Made by a program: the position numbers and the translations under genes
The notes under the pieces: model-generated
What the model was told of the DNA's origin: nothing
Database searches by the model: none
The model's input: the letters and a program-made list of their open reading frames with translations, nothing else
Origin: Onchocerca volvulus
Lineage: Eukaryota > Nematoda > Chromadorea > Rhabditida > Onchocercidae
NCBI GenBank assembly: GCA_000499405.2
Contig: HG738138.1
Location: 22,268,824 to 22,332,823 of the forward strand
Direction of reading: 5' to 3'
DNA length: 64,000 nt
Shown here: positions 37,403 to 50,519 of the stretch, in pieces
Numbering within the stretch: the first letter of the stretch is position 1
How the letters are laid out: every line of letters begins with the position of its first letter

Positions 37403-39026
37403 ATGAAACTGAATATAGCATATCCGGCTACTGGTTGTCAGAAGGTATTTGAAGTTGATGATGAGAAGAAATTGAGAATTTTCTATGAAAAAAGAATGGC
37501 GCAAGAAGTGGAAGCCGATGCTTTGGGTGATGAATGGAAGGTACTGTGAATTGTGATCTTATGATTCACTATTTGATTTTTGCTTTTTTGTTTGTTTTTC
37601 CCTTTTCTAATATAATGATTTTACCGTACTTTTTTTTAATTCCAAGTCAGTGCTTGTTCACTTTTTAATAAGGCATGCTGTTAGTTTTAGGAATAGTTAT
37701 ATCCGAAATTCTTTGATATAAAAATGTGTAAAGATTTTTTGATTTATAATAAGGATTTTTTTTCATATAGGTTAAATAGAGATTATTTTGCATAGGGGCT
37801 GTCCTATGTTATGTTTGGCGAAAGTGGAGAAAAGAACATGCAATATTGTAGGGTTATGTTTTGCGTATAACTGGTGGTAATGACAAGCAAGGTTTTCCAA
37901 TGAAGCAAGGGGTTTTGACAAATGGACGTGTGCGTTTACTGCTGTCAAAAGGGCATTCTTGTTATCGATCTCGTCGAGATGGAGAACGTAGACGTAAATC
38001 AGTACGTGGGTGTATTGTTGACGCTAATTTATCTGCGCTTGCGTTAATCATTGTAAAGAAAGGTAAGGAATTCCATTGTCATTGAATTTTCGCATTCATT
38101 GCGAGGAATTCAAGAAGTTTTCAGGAATTTGCGAACTCTTCTTAAAATTAAATGCCCACATTTTTCTCTTAAATCTACTTTAGGTGAACAGGAAATTCCT
38201 GGTCTGACAGATACCACAGTTCCTCGTCGTTTGGGACCTAAACGTGCATCCAAAATCCGTAAATTATTCAATTTAACGAAGAATGATGATGTTAGGAAGT
38301 ATGTTATCCGTCGGAAACTGCCCGAAAAAGAAGGTAAATTTATTTCTATCATTTATAATAGTTGTGTTTCTATAAAGTCCGTTTTGGTGACTGTTTTTAA
38401 ACATCCTCTACCTCTTCACGCAATTTTGTGATATATTTGGATTATCTCAACCGACGACTTGTATATTAGCATCAAAAAGCATTTTCAAAATGACAGTAAG
38501 CATCACATAACGGTTTGCATTCGTTTGAAGGCGAATTCACCGTGCATATAGTTTTATAAGATTTGTAACGTAGTATGGTTTTGTTTCAGGTAAGAAACCG
38601 CGCAGTAAAGCACCAAAGATCCAGCGATTAATAACACCAGTTGTGTTGCAACGCAAAAGGAGACGTCTGGCAATGAAAATTAAGCGAAGTGTCAAACGGC
38701 GTGAGGAGGAAGCTCAGTATCATAAGATGATGACGCAGTATGCCAAGGTTTGTTAGTGCTGATGAAATTTTTATTTCCTGAGTTTTGGTTGTATTTAACA
38801 TTTATTACTAGTATTTGCAACTTATGATTTCTTTTTATGCTACTTTTCATTCATGAATGAGACAATCTACAAGCCTTTTTTTGTTTGGTTCTTTTAGGAA
38901 ATTTTGCTGATTTTTTTTTTTTTGAATATTTTTTAGGAAAAACAAGCAGCTAAGATTGCTCGTCGTCGCTCATCAGCATCTCGTCGTGAGTCAGAATCGG
39001 CAAGACATAGCAAAAGCAGCAGATAA
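37403..39026 (+). CDS. rps-6: 40S ribosomal protein S6 (eS6)
   Basis: Five exons, 37403-37540, 37852-38062, 38184-38333, 38590-38747 and 38937-39026, join in phase to 248 residues, the normal eS6 length. The start gives [20 protein letters not shown]. Family signatures follow: [37 protein letters not shown] and [15 protein letters not shown]. Next come [32 protein letters not shown] text (here [14 protein letters not shown]), [19 protein letters not shown] and a Ser/Arg C-terminal tail [19 protein letters not shown]. The tail serines are the S6-kinase sites in other animals. eS6 sits at the base of the 40S subunit head and is a TORC1/S6K output. The first intron is unusual only in containing a long T-rich tract. 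The gene converges with the helicase gene. Confidence 0.97.
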
Positions 39027-39458
39027 ATTTGTTGAAAAATCTGTCATTTATTGTTCTCTTTTATTTCACGTAAAAACGATAAAACTGTTACTGTTCTGTT
39101 ATTTTATATTATTTGAATACTCTATTCCTTTTAAATGTAAAATGCAAGCATTCATATTGCTGGAAAATTTCAGATCCAGAAAACAATTTTGAAGTATGTA
39201 TTTCTCAAAAAAAAAAAAAAAATCTGACTTAGTTTCTAATTAAGTAAATTCTGTCATACATAAGAGTGAAGAAATGAAGAAACAAAGTAAGCAAATATAA
39301 AATGAGTAAGTGATTTATAAGAGATCTGTCATAATAAGGCAAAACCGTTATACGAGCAAAAGCGGTAGGAAATAAATTGTGAGGTCATATTCTTAAACCT
39401 AAATCGGAACTGTAGCGATTCCGAAACTGTAGCAATCCCGCATTTTGTGAAAGAGAGT
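39027..39458. other. Convergent 3' ends of eS6 and the helicase gene
   Basis: About 430 bp of AT-rich DNA. Reading the minus strand, AATAAA overlaps the helicase stop codon. On the plus strand an AATAAA occurs near 39371. No other gene is seen. Confidence 0.5.
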
Positions 39459-42400
39459 TTATTCATCGATTACGAAAGGTCGCTTTTCTTTTTTCAGTTC
39501 GGTAAGAGCACGCTTGATGGCAAGCTCTGCCTCGGCTTCAAATTGAAAATGCTGCTCTCGTGATTGGTTGTACAACGAGTTCAACATCACTTTCTGGAAA
39601 AATATTTCAAATAAACTGCTTGTAATTTGGTCTTACCATTAAAAGATGGTCATAATTTTGGGTCAAAAATCTTATTTTTAATTAGTTTCCTAAATTATGC
39701 GTCACTTAATTAAAAGAAGTTTTTTGAGCTCTGCAAAGAGATTTAAGATATTCCAAAATAGGATATAATAGACTGACTAAATTAAAAATGAATTACTTAC
39801 AAGATCGAACTCGGTGATTGGCTCGACGCAAAACCTATCCTTTGTTATAGCATCCCACTTTTTTTCGTGCTGCGCTCGACCAGATAATTCTTTATCGTCA
39901 ATTATTATAGCTTTTGCTGATATCGTTGGCAAAAAAGCACCGTACAGTTTGACAATCGTACCCAGGACTTCATTACAACTTGATTCGCCATTTCCTTTAC
40001 AGTGAGGCTTACCAACTAGTGTTGCAATAGCCAATGACTGCATTATAAAAAAACATTGGGTTCAAATTTTCCTTGAATCAAAACAAGCAGATTAGACTGG
40101 AGAGAGTGGACAGGAACACAAACACTGCGTCGCAGGGTAGAACACGTAGAAATAGTTACAAAAGTACTTTGATTAATAAGTGCCAACAACAAAAAGATTG
40201 GAAAATTGAAGCGTTTTATGCAGAGTACCGTTGTTTACAAAGGGTTTTATGAACATATTTTTTAATTATTATCTAACTTTTAAATGTATAAATACAAACA
40301 AAATTACTGAATGAGAAAATAAGAAAGGAAGCAAAACAATAAGCATTTAAGCAGATTTTAAAAAGCTGAATGCGATGTGAATTAAGAAAACAGAATGGAT
40401 TAAAAAAATACGGCTATACTTTCAGGAAAGAGCACAAAAATTCTATTGAAATATATATTCAATTGTCCCTATTAAAACACCAAAAAGAAATTCTTGAGGT
40501 TTTGAGTTTTTAGATTTCTGTGAAAATTTAAAACTTAAATTTACCTTCGTACTATGGACTCGAGCATCAATTCGTTCCCAAATTGTCGGATCACAGCAAA
40601 CATATTGGCTATCGCATGCAATGCGCATACTGCTACTTTTACATATAAACGCCCCACAGAGGCGGCATTTCAAATCATAACTGCAATACTAAACATTAAT
40701 TTTGACCATTTTCATTTTTGAATGAAAAAAGTTCTTTAATCTCAAGTTAATGTCAAGGGCCTTAAGTTTTGGTTTCTTTAAGTATAATTAAAGCTTTTTC
40801 TGACAAAAAATTGTCCTCAATCCGGAAATTCGCAAAAACAACATATTACAACAAATAACCATTTTCCTTCCAGTGAACGTTTTCTCTCCTTCTCTCGCAC
40901 TAAATCTGCCTCTTGAAGAGCTTTTCTTTGATTAATTTTCGCTTCTACCTGAAACAAATATGATTTAAACCCTAACTACCAGAATTCCACGCAAAATGGA
41001 ATATTTATGAATGATTGAGTAATAACTTTCATAATAAAAATGAATTATAGAAAGATTTTTCTAACAACAGATAAGACAAATTTTGAAATTAGTGAAGCTA
41101 TCAATAATTTTTATGATTAGAAACCTACCAACTGCTTCATCTGCTTTTCTGACTTTGTTTGCATATGTTCCAGACAGCGTCTCATTAAATGTTCTTTCTG
41201 AATGCTTTCTAACTCTTTCTCCTCAATAGAACCATCCAATGCCAGCAAAATTGATTTACTATTCTTCGCTCGAGCTCGACCTACAATACTTAGATAACTC
41301 ACAAAAATTCGATGAAAAAAAGTAATTATTTGTCCGGAGAAATTTTTTAAGAAAACTTCAGAGTCTTAGCTCTAACTTTTCTTAGCAAATACGTATGGAT
41401 TATTCATTTCTAAAACTCAAGTTGAAGTTAAATAGACAACATTTCAAAAACTGTAGACTGAACCAACCTCTTCTCTGAATGAGCGATCTCTCGGAACCTG
41501 TGTTGTTATATTTGATGATAAGGTTACAAGCAGAAATGTCCAAACCTTCTTCAGCAACTGATGTTGCCACTAAAACTTTCAAAGTACCCTGATTGAAACT
41601 TTCAATTACTGTTCGTTGCTCTTCAGCTGTTTGACCACTCAAATTAGATGACTGATTTGAACCTAAACATAATATGATTTCACATCAATTATTATCATTT
41701 TCACATTATTTACTATTACATGTCATGATATATATTATTGTTCTATAAACATCTCACGTTATTATTTATTTCTTTTAGTATCATCTCACTGGTATTGTTT
41801 CACTTATTAGAAGGAAAAATTTTTCAAATTACAAGTGATTCCACTTATATCATTAAAGAATATTATTTTTATACTGTTTTGCAAAGCAAAAACAAACATT
41901 TGCAAAAAATTTAAATCCTTTTCTAAAAAAGCAACAGAATAATTACTGGTAACGAATCCGACAGCACGACTTGATCCATCGATAATTTTGATAGCGTTCA
42001 AATGGTGTGACAAATACTGGGTTAGTTTACGTGTCGTCACGAAGATTATCGTTCTGGATGCCGGATCCGAAATGTACTGTTCACGTAAAATAGTGTGTAA
42101 TATTTTCAAGATCTCTTTCTCTTCACTCGTGTCATTTTCTTTGAACTTTAGTTCATTCGGCTTCACAAATTCTAAAAAACAAAAGAAATATGGGAAAATC
42201 TGATAAAAAAGAACACAAAAAACTCTACATCATCTTTGATCTCTTTGCCGTTTTTCATTTTAATTATTTAAATGAAGATTTAAATGATATTCTGTATAGT
42301 AATCTGAGAAATAAAAATTATAAAAACAGTATAAAGGTGCAAAAATGACATGAAAGTTAAACATTTTACAATAAGTGAAGGTTAAAAAAAAAAAAAAGAC

Positions 42401-45400
42401 ATAAACCAGTAAAGCAGTATTAGCGATAATAGATTTAGATTAATCTAGTAATTGATAAAACTAACGCAAACAAATGACTTACTTTCGAAAAGCATCCCTA
42501 ACTGATTTTGAATCGCTGCATTATCACCTGCATCCGGCAAAATTTCTTTCATTATATTTTCATATAAATAATTATAGGCAATAATACTGAAACACAAATC
42601 TTGCCGAAAAATAATAAGATAAAAAAGAATCACAAGTAAATTTACAAAAACAGATAAAATGGATTTATTTCTAGAAAATATTGCAACAACATTTTATATT
42701 TCCACAGCATTTAGCTCAAATATTTGATGAATATAAAATGCTTACCCCGAGATGTTCAAGCATTTTGATCAATTGGTGCTTTAATTTACTTCCAGGTAAC
42801 TCCATTAAACGATTTTTCAAACTTCCAACAAAGCTTTCATAACGTGTTGAGCTCCGATATGCTGGAAACGTAATTTCATCCTGAAATCAGCATGGAGAAA
42901 CAGAGAGATGGGAAAACAGTATGGTATGAAATTAAATTATTGATTTTTGATCCTAGCTTCTTAAAATATTTATTTTTAAAAAATGTGCGGTTATTTCTCT
43001 TCTGCTATTTAATACAATAATTTTTCTTCTTTTAAGATCCTCACACGAGCTATGAAAGCAAGCCATTTAAGATGACAATATGAATATATAATGATACTGA
43101 TATTTTGAATGAATTTTACAAGTTTGTTAGATTTCCGCAATGAATAAATTTCAACTGAAATCCATACGGACATACGGAAAATGTAGCGCAATTTTATTAC
43201 AATTTCATCATGAAAATTTTATCACAACTTATCGTGCAATTTTATCATGAAAATTGCACCATACTTTTCATTCAAACTTTGTTTCCAAGGAATGAATGAT
43301 TCATTTTGATGATCATGCAACGGATGGCATACCATTCAACAAAGCATTCGCATTTAAAAATATAGAAAACAAAAAAAGAAAATGAAATAAATTAAAGTTG
43401 CAACAAACCATTCTAAAATCAATGACTTTATTTTCGGATATTTTTCCAAGTTCTGGTTTTATAGTTGATTCAATTTTTCTCATACAAATTTCTAATGACT
43501 GAGAAAATATATCGGACTCAAGTCGATGAGCGCGCTTTATATCTGAAAAAAAAAAAAAAAAAAAAAGAGAAAAAATACGAATGACAATGAAAGCACTATT
43601 TCCTTAATTTTATGCATCCATTACGAATTTTTAGCCCAAAACTGTCAAAGAAGACCATTAAAATCATTATATTTAGCTGAATTAATATAAACTGAACAAA
43701 TGCCACAAAAAACAAACAAACAAACCATCGACAGGCGGTTTCACATAATAACGAAGATTTTCTATATGCTTTCGAACTGTACTGATGGAATGAGTAGAGA
43801 GTTTGGAACATAAATCCATCATATGCTATAATTTAATGAATTTTGAATCTAGGTAAAACTAAAATTCTAAAAAATGTAAAAACGAAAGTAGAACTATTAT
43901 CCGTTGCTTCTTTTTAAAATAACAACGGTAATCAAAAGATTTTCGTCGGACTGGAAAACAAACATCAAGTGCTGCTTCAACATTTGCACGTCCGGCACCA
44001 AGTGGCAAAGAAGCAGTTAAACCAACAATTTGTGGTTTTGGGCCATCAAATCTATGCAACATTCGCATCAGAACTGAAACAATTTAAGCTCATTTCAAAT
44101 TACACCAAAAACTTCAAATGAAAAATATGCTCATTTATTTACAAATGCTCATCCCGATTCATCATCAATACAATAAATGCATGCGAAAATACTAAATTCA
44201 AACACTATCATGAGAAAATGTACTATGTATTATTAATACAGTATGAAACATTCTTCACGATAATAATTCAACTAATTTGAGCTGATCTAAACATCAATTT
44301 CGAGGAAAAAAAAAATCTCAACAAAAATTACCATGATATGGATGGTCTCCGTCGCAATGATGGCATTCATCAAATATGAACATCGAGAAATCGGTAAAGT
44401 ACAAACGATCATCTCGACGTATACTTTTCAACAAATTTCTAAAAAATGAAAATAAATCATGAAATTTATAAAGCAAATGGCTTAAAATTTTCGTCCCAAT
44501 TATTACCAGTGGTAACTTACTACGCGGATAATTTGGTTTGAGATTAATTATGATCGAATCATAAAATAAATAAAAAAAGTATAGAAAATGACGGTATTTA
44601 CATGAAAATTTGTGGAGTGAAAATGGTTACATGACTTGCTAAAACATTTGGAGCACGTCCGTTCTCATCGACTGGTTCACTTCCACTCATACCGTCCACC
44701 CAGAAAGTTTTTCTCAGATAACGATTCAACATTATACATTGCTGTTCTACAAGTGGAATTGTTGGAACAAGTATTGCTACCTAAAACAGCTGAAACTGCA
44801 AAAATTTTAGTAGAAATCATTCTTATCAATGAATCTTTCAGCATACAAATTATACGCAAACAATAATATGAAAGTTCGGCATTGATTTTACGACTTTTTT
44901 TATGATACGGCCGTACGCCTAATACAAGTAATTGAGAAACCCATGTACATTAAGTTCATCTCAAAATCCTGACGTTAGATATCAACTTCCAATCAATCTA
45001 TTATTAGTTATTTATTTTATCCGTGCTCAGCCAAAATATAAATTATTCTAATGTTCTTCAAGTTCCAGAGCCATGCATATCGCTTCAATAAAGAAAGCCG
45101 ATATGATCTCAGCATCGTGATGTAACTCCATTAGATAAAAATTGGTGGAATCCCTTTAAAATAACAAGAAAACAATAATAAACCCTAGAAGGTTTATTTG
45201 CAGCTTTCATAGCGCGAAAATGTTCCAGGATAATGTATGCGGCTACAACAGTTTTTCCCGAACCAGTTGGAGCACAGATGATTGTGTTTATCCCTCGACA
45301 TGCTGCTTCGACCAGCTCCTGCTGATATGGCCGCAACTCAATCGATTCCGCATCCTCCAAGCGTTCCAGTTTTTCATCACCTGAAACATAATTGTTCCTC

Positions 45401-47714
45401 TTATTGCATTATGCTCTAACTGTCAAGTTAATTGTATCAACAGAAAAAAACAATGAGTTAATAATTAAGCCTTTAAATACAGTTCTACTAAATAAACAAA
45501 TAACAAAAGACGCACTGAATGCCTTTATCCGGTATTTCTTATAATGTTCTTGGGTGCGACTTTCTGGTTTCTCTGGTTCTAGTTCTTCCACAATATTTGG
45601 TAATCCATTTTGCGGTCCCGACTTATTTTGAGATATCTTCAGAACTCGACACTGTGCGTTATAGGCATCTAAAATGTACCTATTTAAGATAAATACAAAA
45701 ATGAGAATCAAAACAGTTCAGTCAATTTTCATGCAGAATTTAAAACAACTGAATCTTTTGCAAATAACTTCTATCAATTTTGGTTGCTATCTGCAAACCT
45801 ATTTCCGGAAACTTACCCAAGTGGATTTTGTAATCAGGGTCGATAAATTCAGGTATCGAACGATTAGCACTATCAAGGAGGCAAGCATTTAAGAAATCGA
45901 AGTACCAACTAGATAATTCACACTCCAAATTTTTCATTTTAGGTAAGTTCCTCATCAAATAACAGGCCGCTTCGTCATACTCTAAAAAGGAATTTTTTTA
46001 ACTGTAAAATAAAAATGAAAATAAAAGCATAATAGTGAAGCATAATAGTGAATTTTCTTCACTATAAAATTGAAATTATTAGAATCGAAAAGCAATGACA
46101 ATGAAAAAACTTAGTCTAATTAATGATTTTAATACAAAATAAAAATATAAACTTCATACTTTTGCTTTTTATCATTTCTCGCACGACATTTGTAATAGAT
46201 TCATAGCCTTTATCTTTTAATGCTGCACAGATTGGTAGCGATTCAATTGTCATTGTGATTTTATCCATTTTTTTTGTATCTTCAGAGAACATTTTACGGT
46301 AGTATTCCAGTGATTCCGCCGATATACTTTCATGAATCGAATCAAACAGAGCTTTGTTTTCTGCGAGAAAAAGGATAATGAGAAACAAATAAGCTGTTTC
46401 TTTTTTCTTGAAATGGAAATTGGATCCGAAAAAATTTAACTTGAAGTGACTTAATTAAAACGGAATAGTACAATTACATGATCATGAAAAATGACTTCAT
46501 TTTAAACTTGAAATCTGAATAAACTCTTAAATATATTTTATTCCCGTCTTTTCAGTAATTTCAAAGTTTTCACAAGCTATAGTTCTTTTTATTATGACTA
46601 TTTCTCTAGGAATAATATTCGACCAGTGGCATGACTAGCAGCAGATGAAAAGGATATTTGAATTGGAAGTTTGTCACAAATATAATGTTCGATCATTTCA
46701 AGCATATATGTGCTATAAATAACGAGTTTGTAATGCTTATAATGTTTGAATAGTCTCGTATATTCCAACACCAATACCTTTGGTGGCCATAAACAACATA
46801 CGATCCATGGCCTCACGATTAAAACATATCCGACGCCAGAAATGATTTAGGGCCATTTTCTTACTGGAATCACCCTTGTACAGATCCAAAAGCCGAGTAA
46901 AATATTTCGGATCGTCTGAAACATAATTGAATTTTATTAACATAAAGAATTCTGAGGTAATAATTTTATGAAAATAATGCCTTTAAACAGAGTCAAGAGC
47001 TTAATTGATATTTAATAATAAATTAAAACAAAAATTGTAAGAAATAATTGTAAGTGTGATAGGAAAAGTGCAAAATATCCGCTGCAGAAACTAATAAGAG
47101 TCGTGATAAAAATTGAAAATTAATACAATTTTACTAACAATTACTCTCACATTATCACCATTCGAAAATTAAGCTAAACACCATGAAAAAGTTAGGGATT
47201 AAATCGAAAATATAGGGATAAAATTGCAATTGTAGCGATATTTTGATAGCATTTTAAACGTTATTGTACCGAAAAATTCGCGAAATTGTTGCAACTTTTC
47301 GATACTATTAAGTGATTCCAACAGTTCCGCTTTGTAAAGCCTTAAATGTCCCAAACGAAATCCTTCATTATTTGCCATCTAAATAATTTGAATTTAAACA
47401 AAATTTTCGTAATCATCAAGAAAGACTACCTGAAAAGCTAATCACAATGACTGCAAAAAAAAAAAAAAACTAGTCGATGGATAAGAAATACTCCGAGCTT
47501 TTATTCAGTCTTAATATTTCCATTATATATCAAATTCCGGTTCAATATTGGAAGTTACATGAAAATATTTGGAACTCCTGAGTCACTGAAATTTTTGATG
47601 CTAAATCAGAATTGGAGATGAATGTGCTGATTGAGAAAATTGACTTACTAATTTGGCAAATTCGTCATTTTCATTGAAATATTGTTGGGATGATTCAGTC
47701 ACCGCGTGAATCAT
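39459..47714 (-). CDS. Dicer-related, RIG-I-like double-stranded RNA helicase (nematode DRH family)
   Basis: Twenty-one exons, 5' to 3': 47649-47714, 47270-47380, 46778-46915, 46160-46360, 45817-45981, 45516-45668, 45184-45380, 44602-44780, 44332-44438, 43964-44073, 43726-43825, 43409-43542, 42746-42880, 42483-42599, 41947-42171, 41468-41662, 41129-41280, 40860-40948, 40545-40680, 39801-40037 and 39459-39593; about 1027 residues. A helical N-terminal region of about 240 residues could hold CARD-like modules. Helicase motif I (APTGSGKT) is in exon 7, motif II (DECHHCDGDHPYH) in exon 9, and motif III (GLTAS) in exon 10. A long helical insert follows. The second RecA domain has RTIIFVTTRKL, ATSVAEEGLDI and the motif VI region (QRRGRARAK, spanning exons 16/17). 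The end matches the RIG-I zinc-binding RNA-end domain: CRLCGAF, then HCKGNGESSCNEVLG. In nematodes this family serves antiviral RNAi (DRH-1) and endogenous small RNAs (DRH-3). I cannot say which this is. The join 42746/42599 lacks a canonical in-phase pair. Confidence 0.93.
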
Positions 47715-48837
47715 CGGCCTAGAACAAACAAGCTAAATGGGCCAAAATCTCACTAGACCAAACAATAATTTGAAATATGTCCTAGCTCCCCCCACCTTCC
47801 GTCTACCCGAACTTCTCAATCACAAATTAGTTGATGACACGTCAGGACAAGTGCAACATTCTTATCCCATCCGGCATTGACGTGTTGACAAGGAAGGGAT
47901 GACGCTTGGGCTGCGAAGCTCCAAGTGAAAGATTTGCGACGATACGCGCATAAAATGCGAATTTAGATACATATCTGTTCGCATATTAATTCTTATTTTC
48001 ATTTCCATTTCCATTTCCGATTTACTAACAGTAATCTGTGAAGTATGCATATCTAGAAGTGCTATCATTGCACAAGAATTTAAAAACAGTACAAACGAAG
48101 AATTTCCGGACTGATCATGCTTGCTAATGATGATGCAAGATCGGTATGATCGACAAATCGTTAATGATCGACATGATCGATAAATCGTTAATGATCGATA
48201 TATTACTTGCTCTGTTGTTACTTCATATTTTGGAAAATATTTTCTTTTTAATGAGAAATTAAGTTTACTATTGATCCGAACTTGATAAAGAACTGGTGAT
48301 CCATCAGTATGGAAAACTTTATATATTTTTTTTTTGGTCTGAAAAAAAGAGAAACTCACCAATTAAATGGACAAGGGTCATTTTTGAATTCATCTATTTA
48401 TCTTGAAAGAGAGTTAAAGTGCGGAATAGCAGCATGTGATAGATTGTTGAGATTATAAATCCCTTAGTAGAACAGTTTGACATTAGTTCGGTGTATCAAA
48501 AGACTTTGTATGATTACCGTTCGATGATGGTTTATCAAATTCTTCTCATTTTTATTCTTTCAAAATTTAAACTTCTAATCAGAATTTCAGTCTAAGAGAA
48601 AACTAACAGTTCTATTCTTGAATGAGGCATGAAAAAAATATCTGTTTACTTCATTAACTACATATAATAATTTGAAGAAATTCTTGCTACAGTTCTTATA
48701 TCGCATCATTTTGCTATTCAATTTCAATTCTCTAAATTCTGTTGTAAAGGAAATTAATAATTAAAAGTTAAATTAAAATACATCTGAGTGTTAAGAAAAA
48801 AAAAATTATTTTCCTCTCATTAGCAAGTTATCGAGAA
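47715..48837. other. Upstream region of the helicase gene, with an unassigned minus-strand ORF
   Basis: On the minus strand a 3' splice-like TTGTTCTAG sits four bases before the helicase ATG, fitting a spliced-leader acceptor. Further upstream, 47862-48362 is open for 166 codons after a CTTTTTTTCAG acceptor. It begins IYKVFHTDGSPVLYQVRIN and later holds a repeated YRS/CRS-LT pattern encoded by the tandem repeat at 48146-48199. It has no in-phase donor into the helicase and no known domain. It may be a lone exon or chance. Confidence 0.3.
48146..48199. repeat. 27-bp tandem repeat, two copies
   Basis: ATGATCGACAAATCGTTAAT GATCGAC (48146-48172) is followed directly by the same unit with two C-to-T changes (48173-48199). 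Partial units extend leftwards. The period is a multiple of three, so the overlapping minus-strand open frame stays open across it. Confidence 0.8.
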
Positions 48838-49245
48838 ACAATTATTATTTATTGAAATCTTTCATGTTTTCTGTAGGAACTAATTGCAACAGACATCCAG
48901 CTTGAACCTAATTATCTTTCCTCTGATCTTTGATAATTTATATCAATAAATTGCAGGAAAAAGCAGCAAAGTGGACGAAAAGTGATGGTGAAATTGATGG
49001 CTTTACATTCTTATTTTGCACCCAAATTCCAGCAAAGACAGGCATGATGACTTCTTATTATTAGTAATTTCGAGAAATTCAACCAAACAATAATTAACTG
49101 AATTTTAACATCAAAAATTGTCTCCCTCAAATGTATTTGATAGAACTTCCATTATTGTGATTAACAGATTTTCTATTTCGTTTTGCATAAAAATTAATCA
49201 GAGATGGATTTTTGATTTAGCTCCTTACTTGGTTCAGGAGAATAA
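48838..49245 (+). pseudogene. Inverted partial copy of the Pellino gene (one exon plus flanking introns)
   Basis: 48957-49037 reads EKAAKWTKSDGEIDG and then IPAKT, nearly the exon at 55295-55390 of the Pellino gene (EKATKWTKCDGEIDG). Similarity continues through both flanking introns. On the 5' side the two share TATTTATTGAAATCT, CATGTTTTCTG and CAATAAATTGCAG. On the 3' side they share AGTAATTTCGAGAAATTCAA, TAGAACTTCCATTATTGTGA and ATTAACAGATTTTCTATTTC. It is therefore a genomic duplication and not a retrocopy. The exon has lost 12 bases (four codons) and its donor GT has become GC. The copy lies on the + strand, about 6 kb from its parent on the minus strand. Confidence 0.85.
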
Positions 49246-50519
49246 TGTAAAAATTCAGGTGAACTACATTTGAATAAAAAATGGATGTTTTTCATGTATT
49301 CATATTATAAAATGCACTTCTGAAGTATTTTGGAAGTTTTGGGATTCGATTCGAGAATTTTTGAACCAGTCTTTAGCAAATATTGGCAGAGTTTCTTAAC
49401 AAAGCAGTATACTATCTTACCATTCATTGTTTGTTTTTCTTTCGCATTGCACAAATAAACATAAGTTATTTGCTATTCGAAATAATAACAACGAAAATTA
49501 TAATCAAAATAGATCTCATGTCACGGCTTCATTTTCCATTTCACAAAGTACTGATAATTCTTTAGCATAAGCACAATAAAATTTTCTAAGAAATAACTCA
49601 AGTGCTGAAAACTTTTTTCACGTTTTTTGCGTTCTTTTTTTTTGATGTTGTCACGAAAAACCAAGGTTCAATATATAAATAAAAACATAAAGTAAAAAAC
49701 GTCCAATTTTTATCGCATTCGATTCTTGATTATATCCTGCATTCATGCAATCAATTGATCCTAAATTCGACTCAAAGAGGTTTTTTGGAATTTATATAAT
49801 TTTTATATTCATGATAGATAAAATATCCAAACACCAAAGATCAGTTATTATATAGAGTTTTATAATATTGCTTCTATTCTTCTAGAAGTTCCCTGTTTAT
49901 ATTAACTTGGGCTGGGCATTAAAAAATCCAAATATTCAAGAATTTGAAACAAAAAATAAGGCTACGTTAGTAATCTTTGAAATTTTCGCAAGATCCATGA
50001 AAAATTTGATTTTTTATAATCAAGTTAGAGCATGCATCATTTATAATGAAAAATTGTAAAAATCTTGTTGATAAGCCTCTTACAACGTTGTTAGAAAAAA
50101 AAAAAAAAAAAAAAAAAATCACATCTTTGACAATTTGCGTATGGACAAAAGTAGATTTTGAATAAATTACGAGCAATACTTAAGAAATTGCACTAATTAT
50201 GGAAATCTAATCTTATCGATAAAATCTAGCCTAATCAAAAGAAGTTATAACAATGAAACTTTTTTCACTTAGATTAGATTTTTGTGAAGCAAGAAATACG
50301 CACATCAATATTATCTCTTAAATTTTAATTGTCGGAAAATCGAATTACAGGCGCAACATTGATAGACTTCAAAAACTTAATATGCTATTTGTCGGAAAAT
50401 CGAATTACAGGCGCAACATTGATAGACTTCAAAAACTTAATATGCTATGCACTGAATTTAAAACAAAGAGAATAAAAAAAATTATAAATATATTTCATTA
50501 AAAACTAAGTATATCAGAA
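49246..50519. other. Intergenic, no gene seen
   Basis: AT-rich with an A-run near 50097-50117. It holds the perfect 60-bp duplication listed separately. A 60-codon + frame at 49383-49565 lacks a domain. Confidence 0.5.
50329..50448 (+). repeat. Perfect 60-bp tandem duplication
   Basis: 50329-50388 and 50389-50448 are identical base for base, beginning TTGTCGGAAAATCGAATTAC. No divergence means either a very recent event or an assembly artefact. It lies just past the stop codon of the LAMTOR3 gene, on that gene's 3' side. Confidence 0.9.

Noticed and set aside
46598..46816. 72-codon minus-strand frame within the helicase gene
   Set aside because: It lies in an intron: AAAG|GTATTG at 46778 joins in phase to the exon at 46360, and the frame here would put stops in the helicase.
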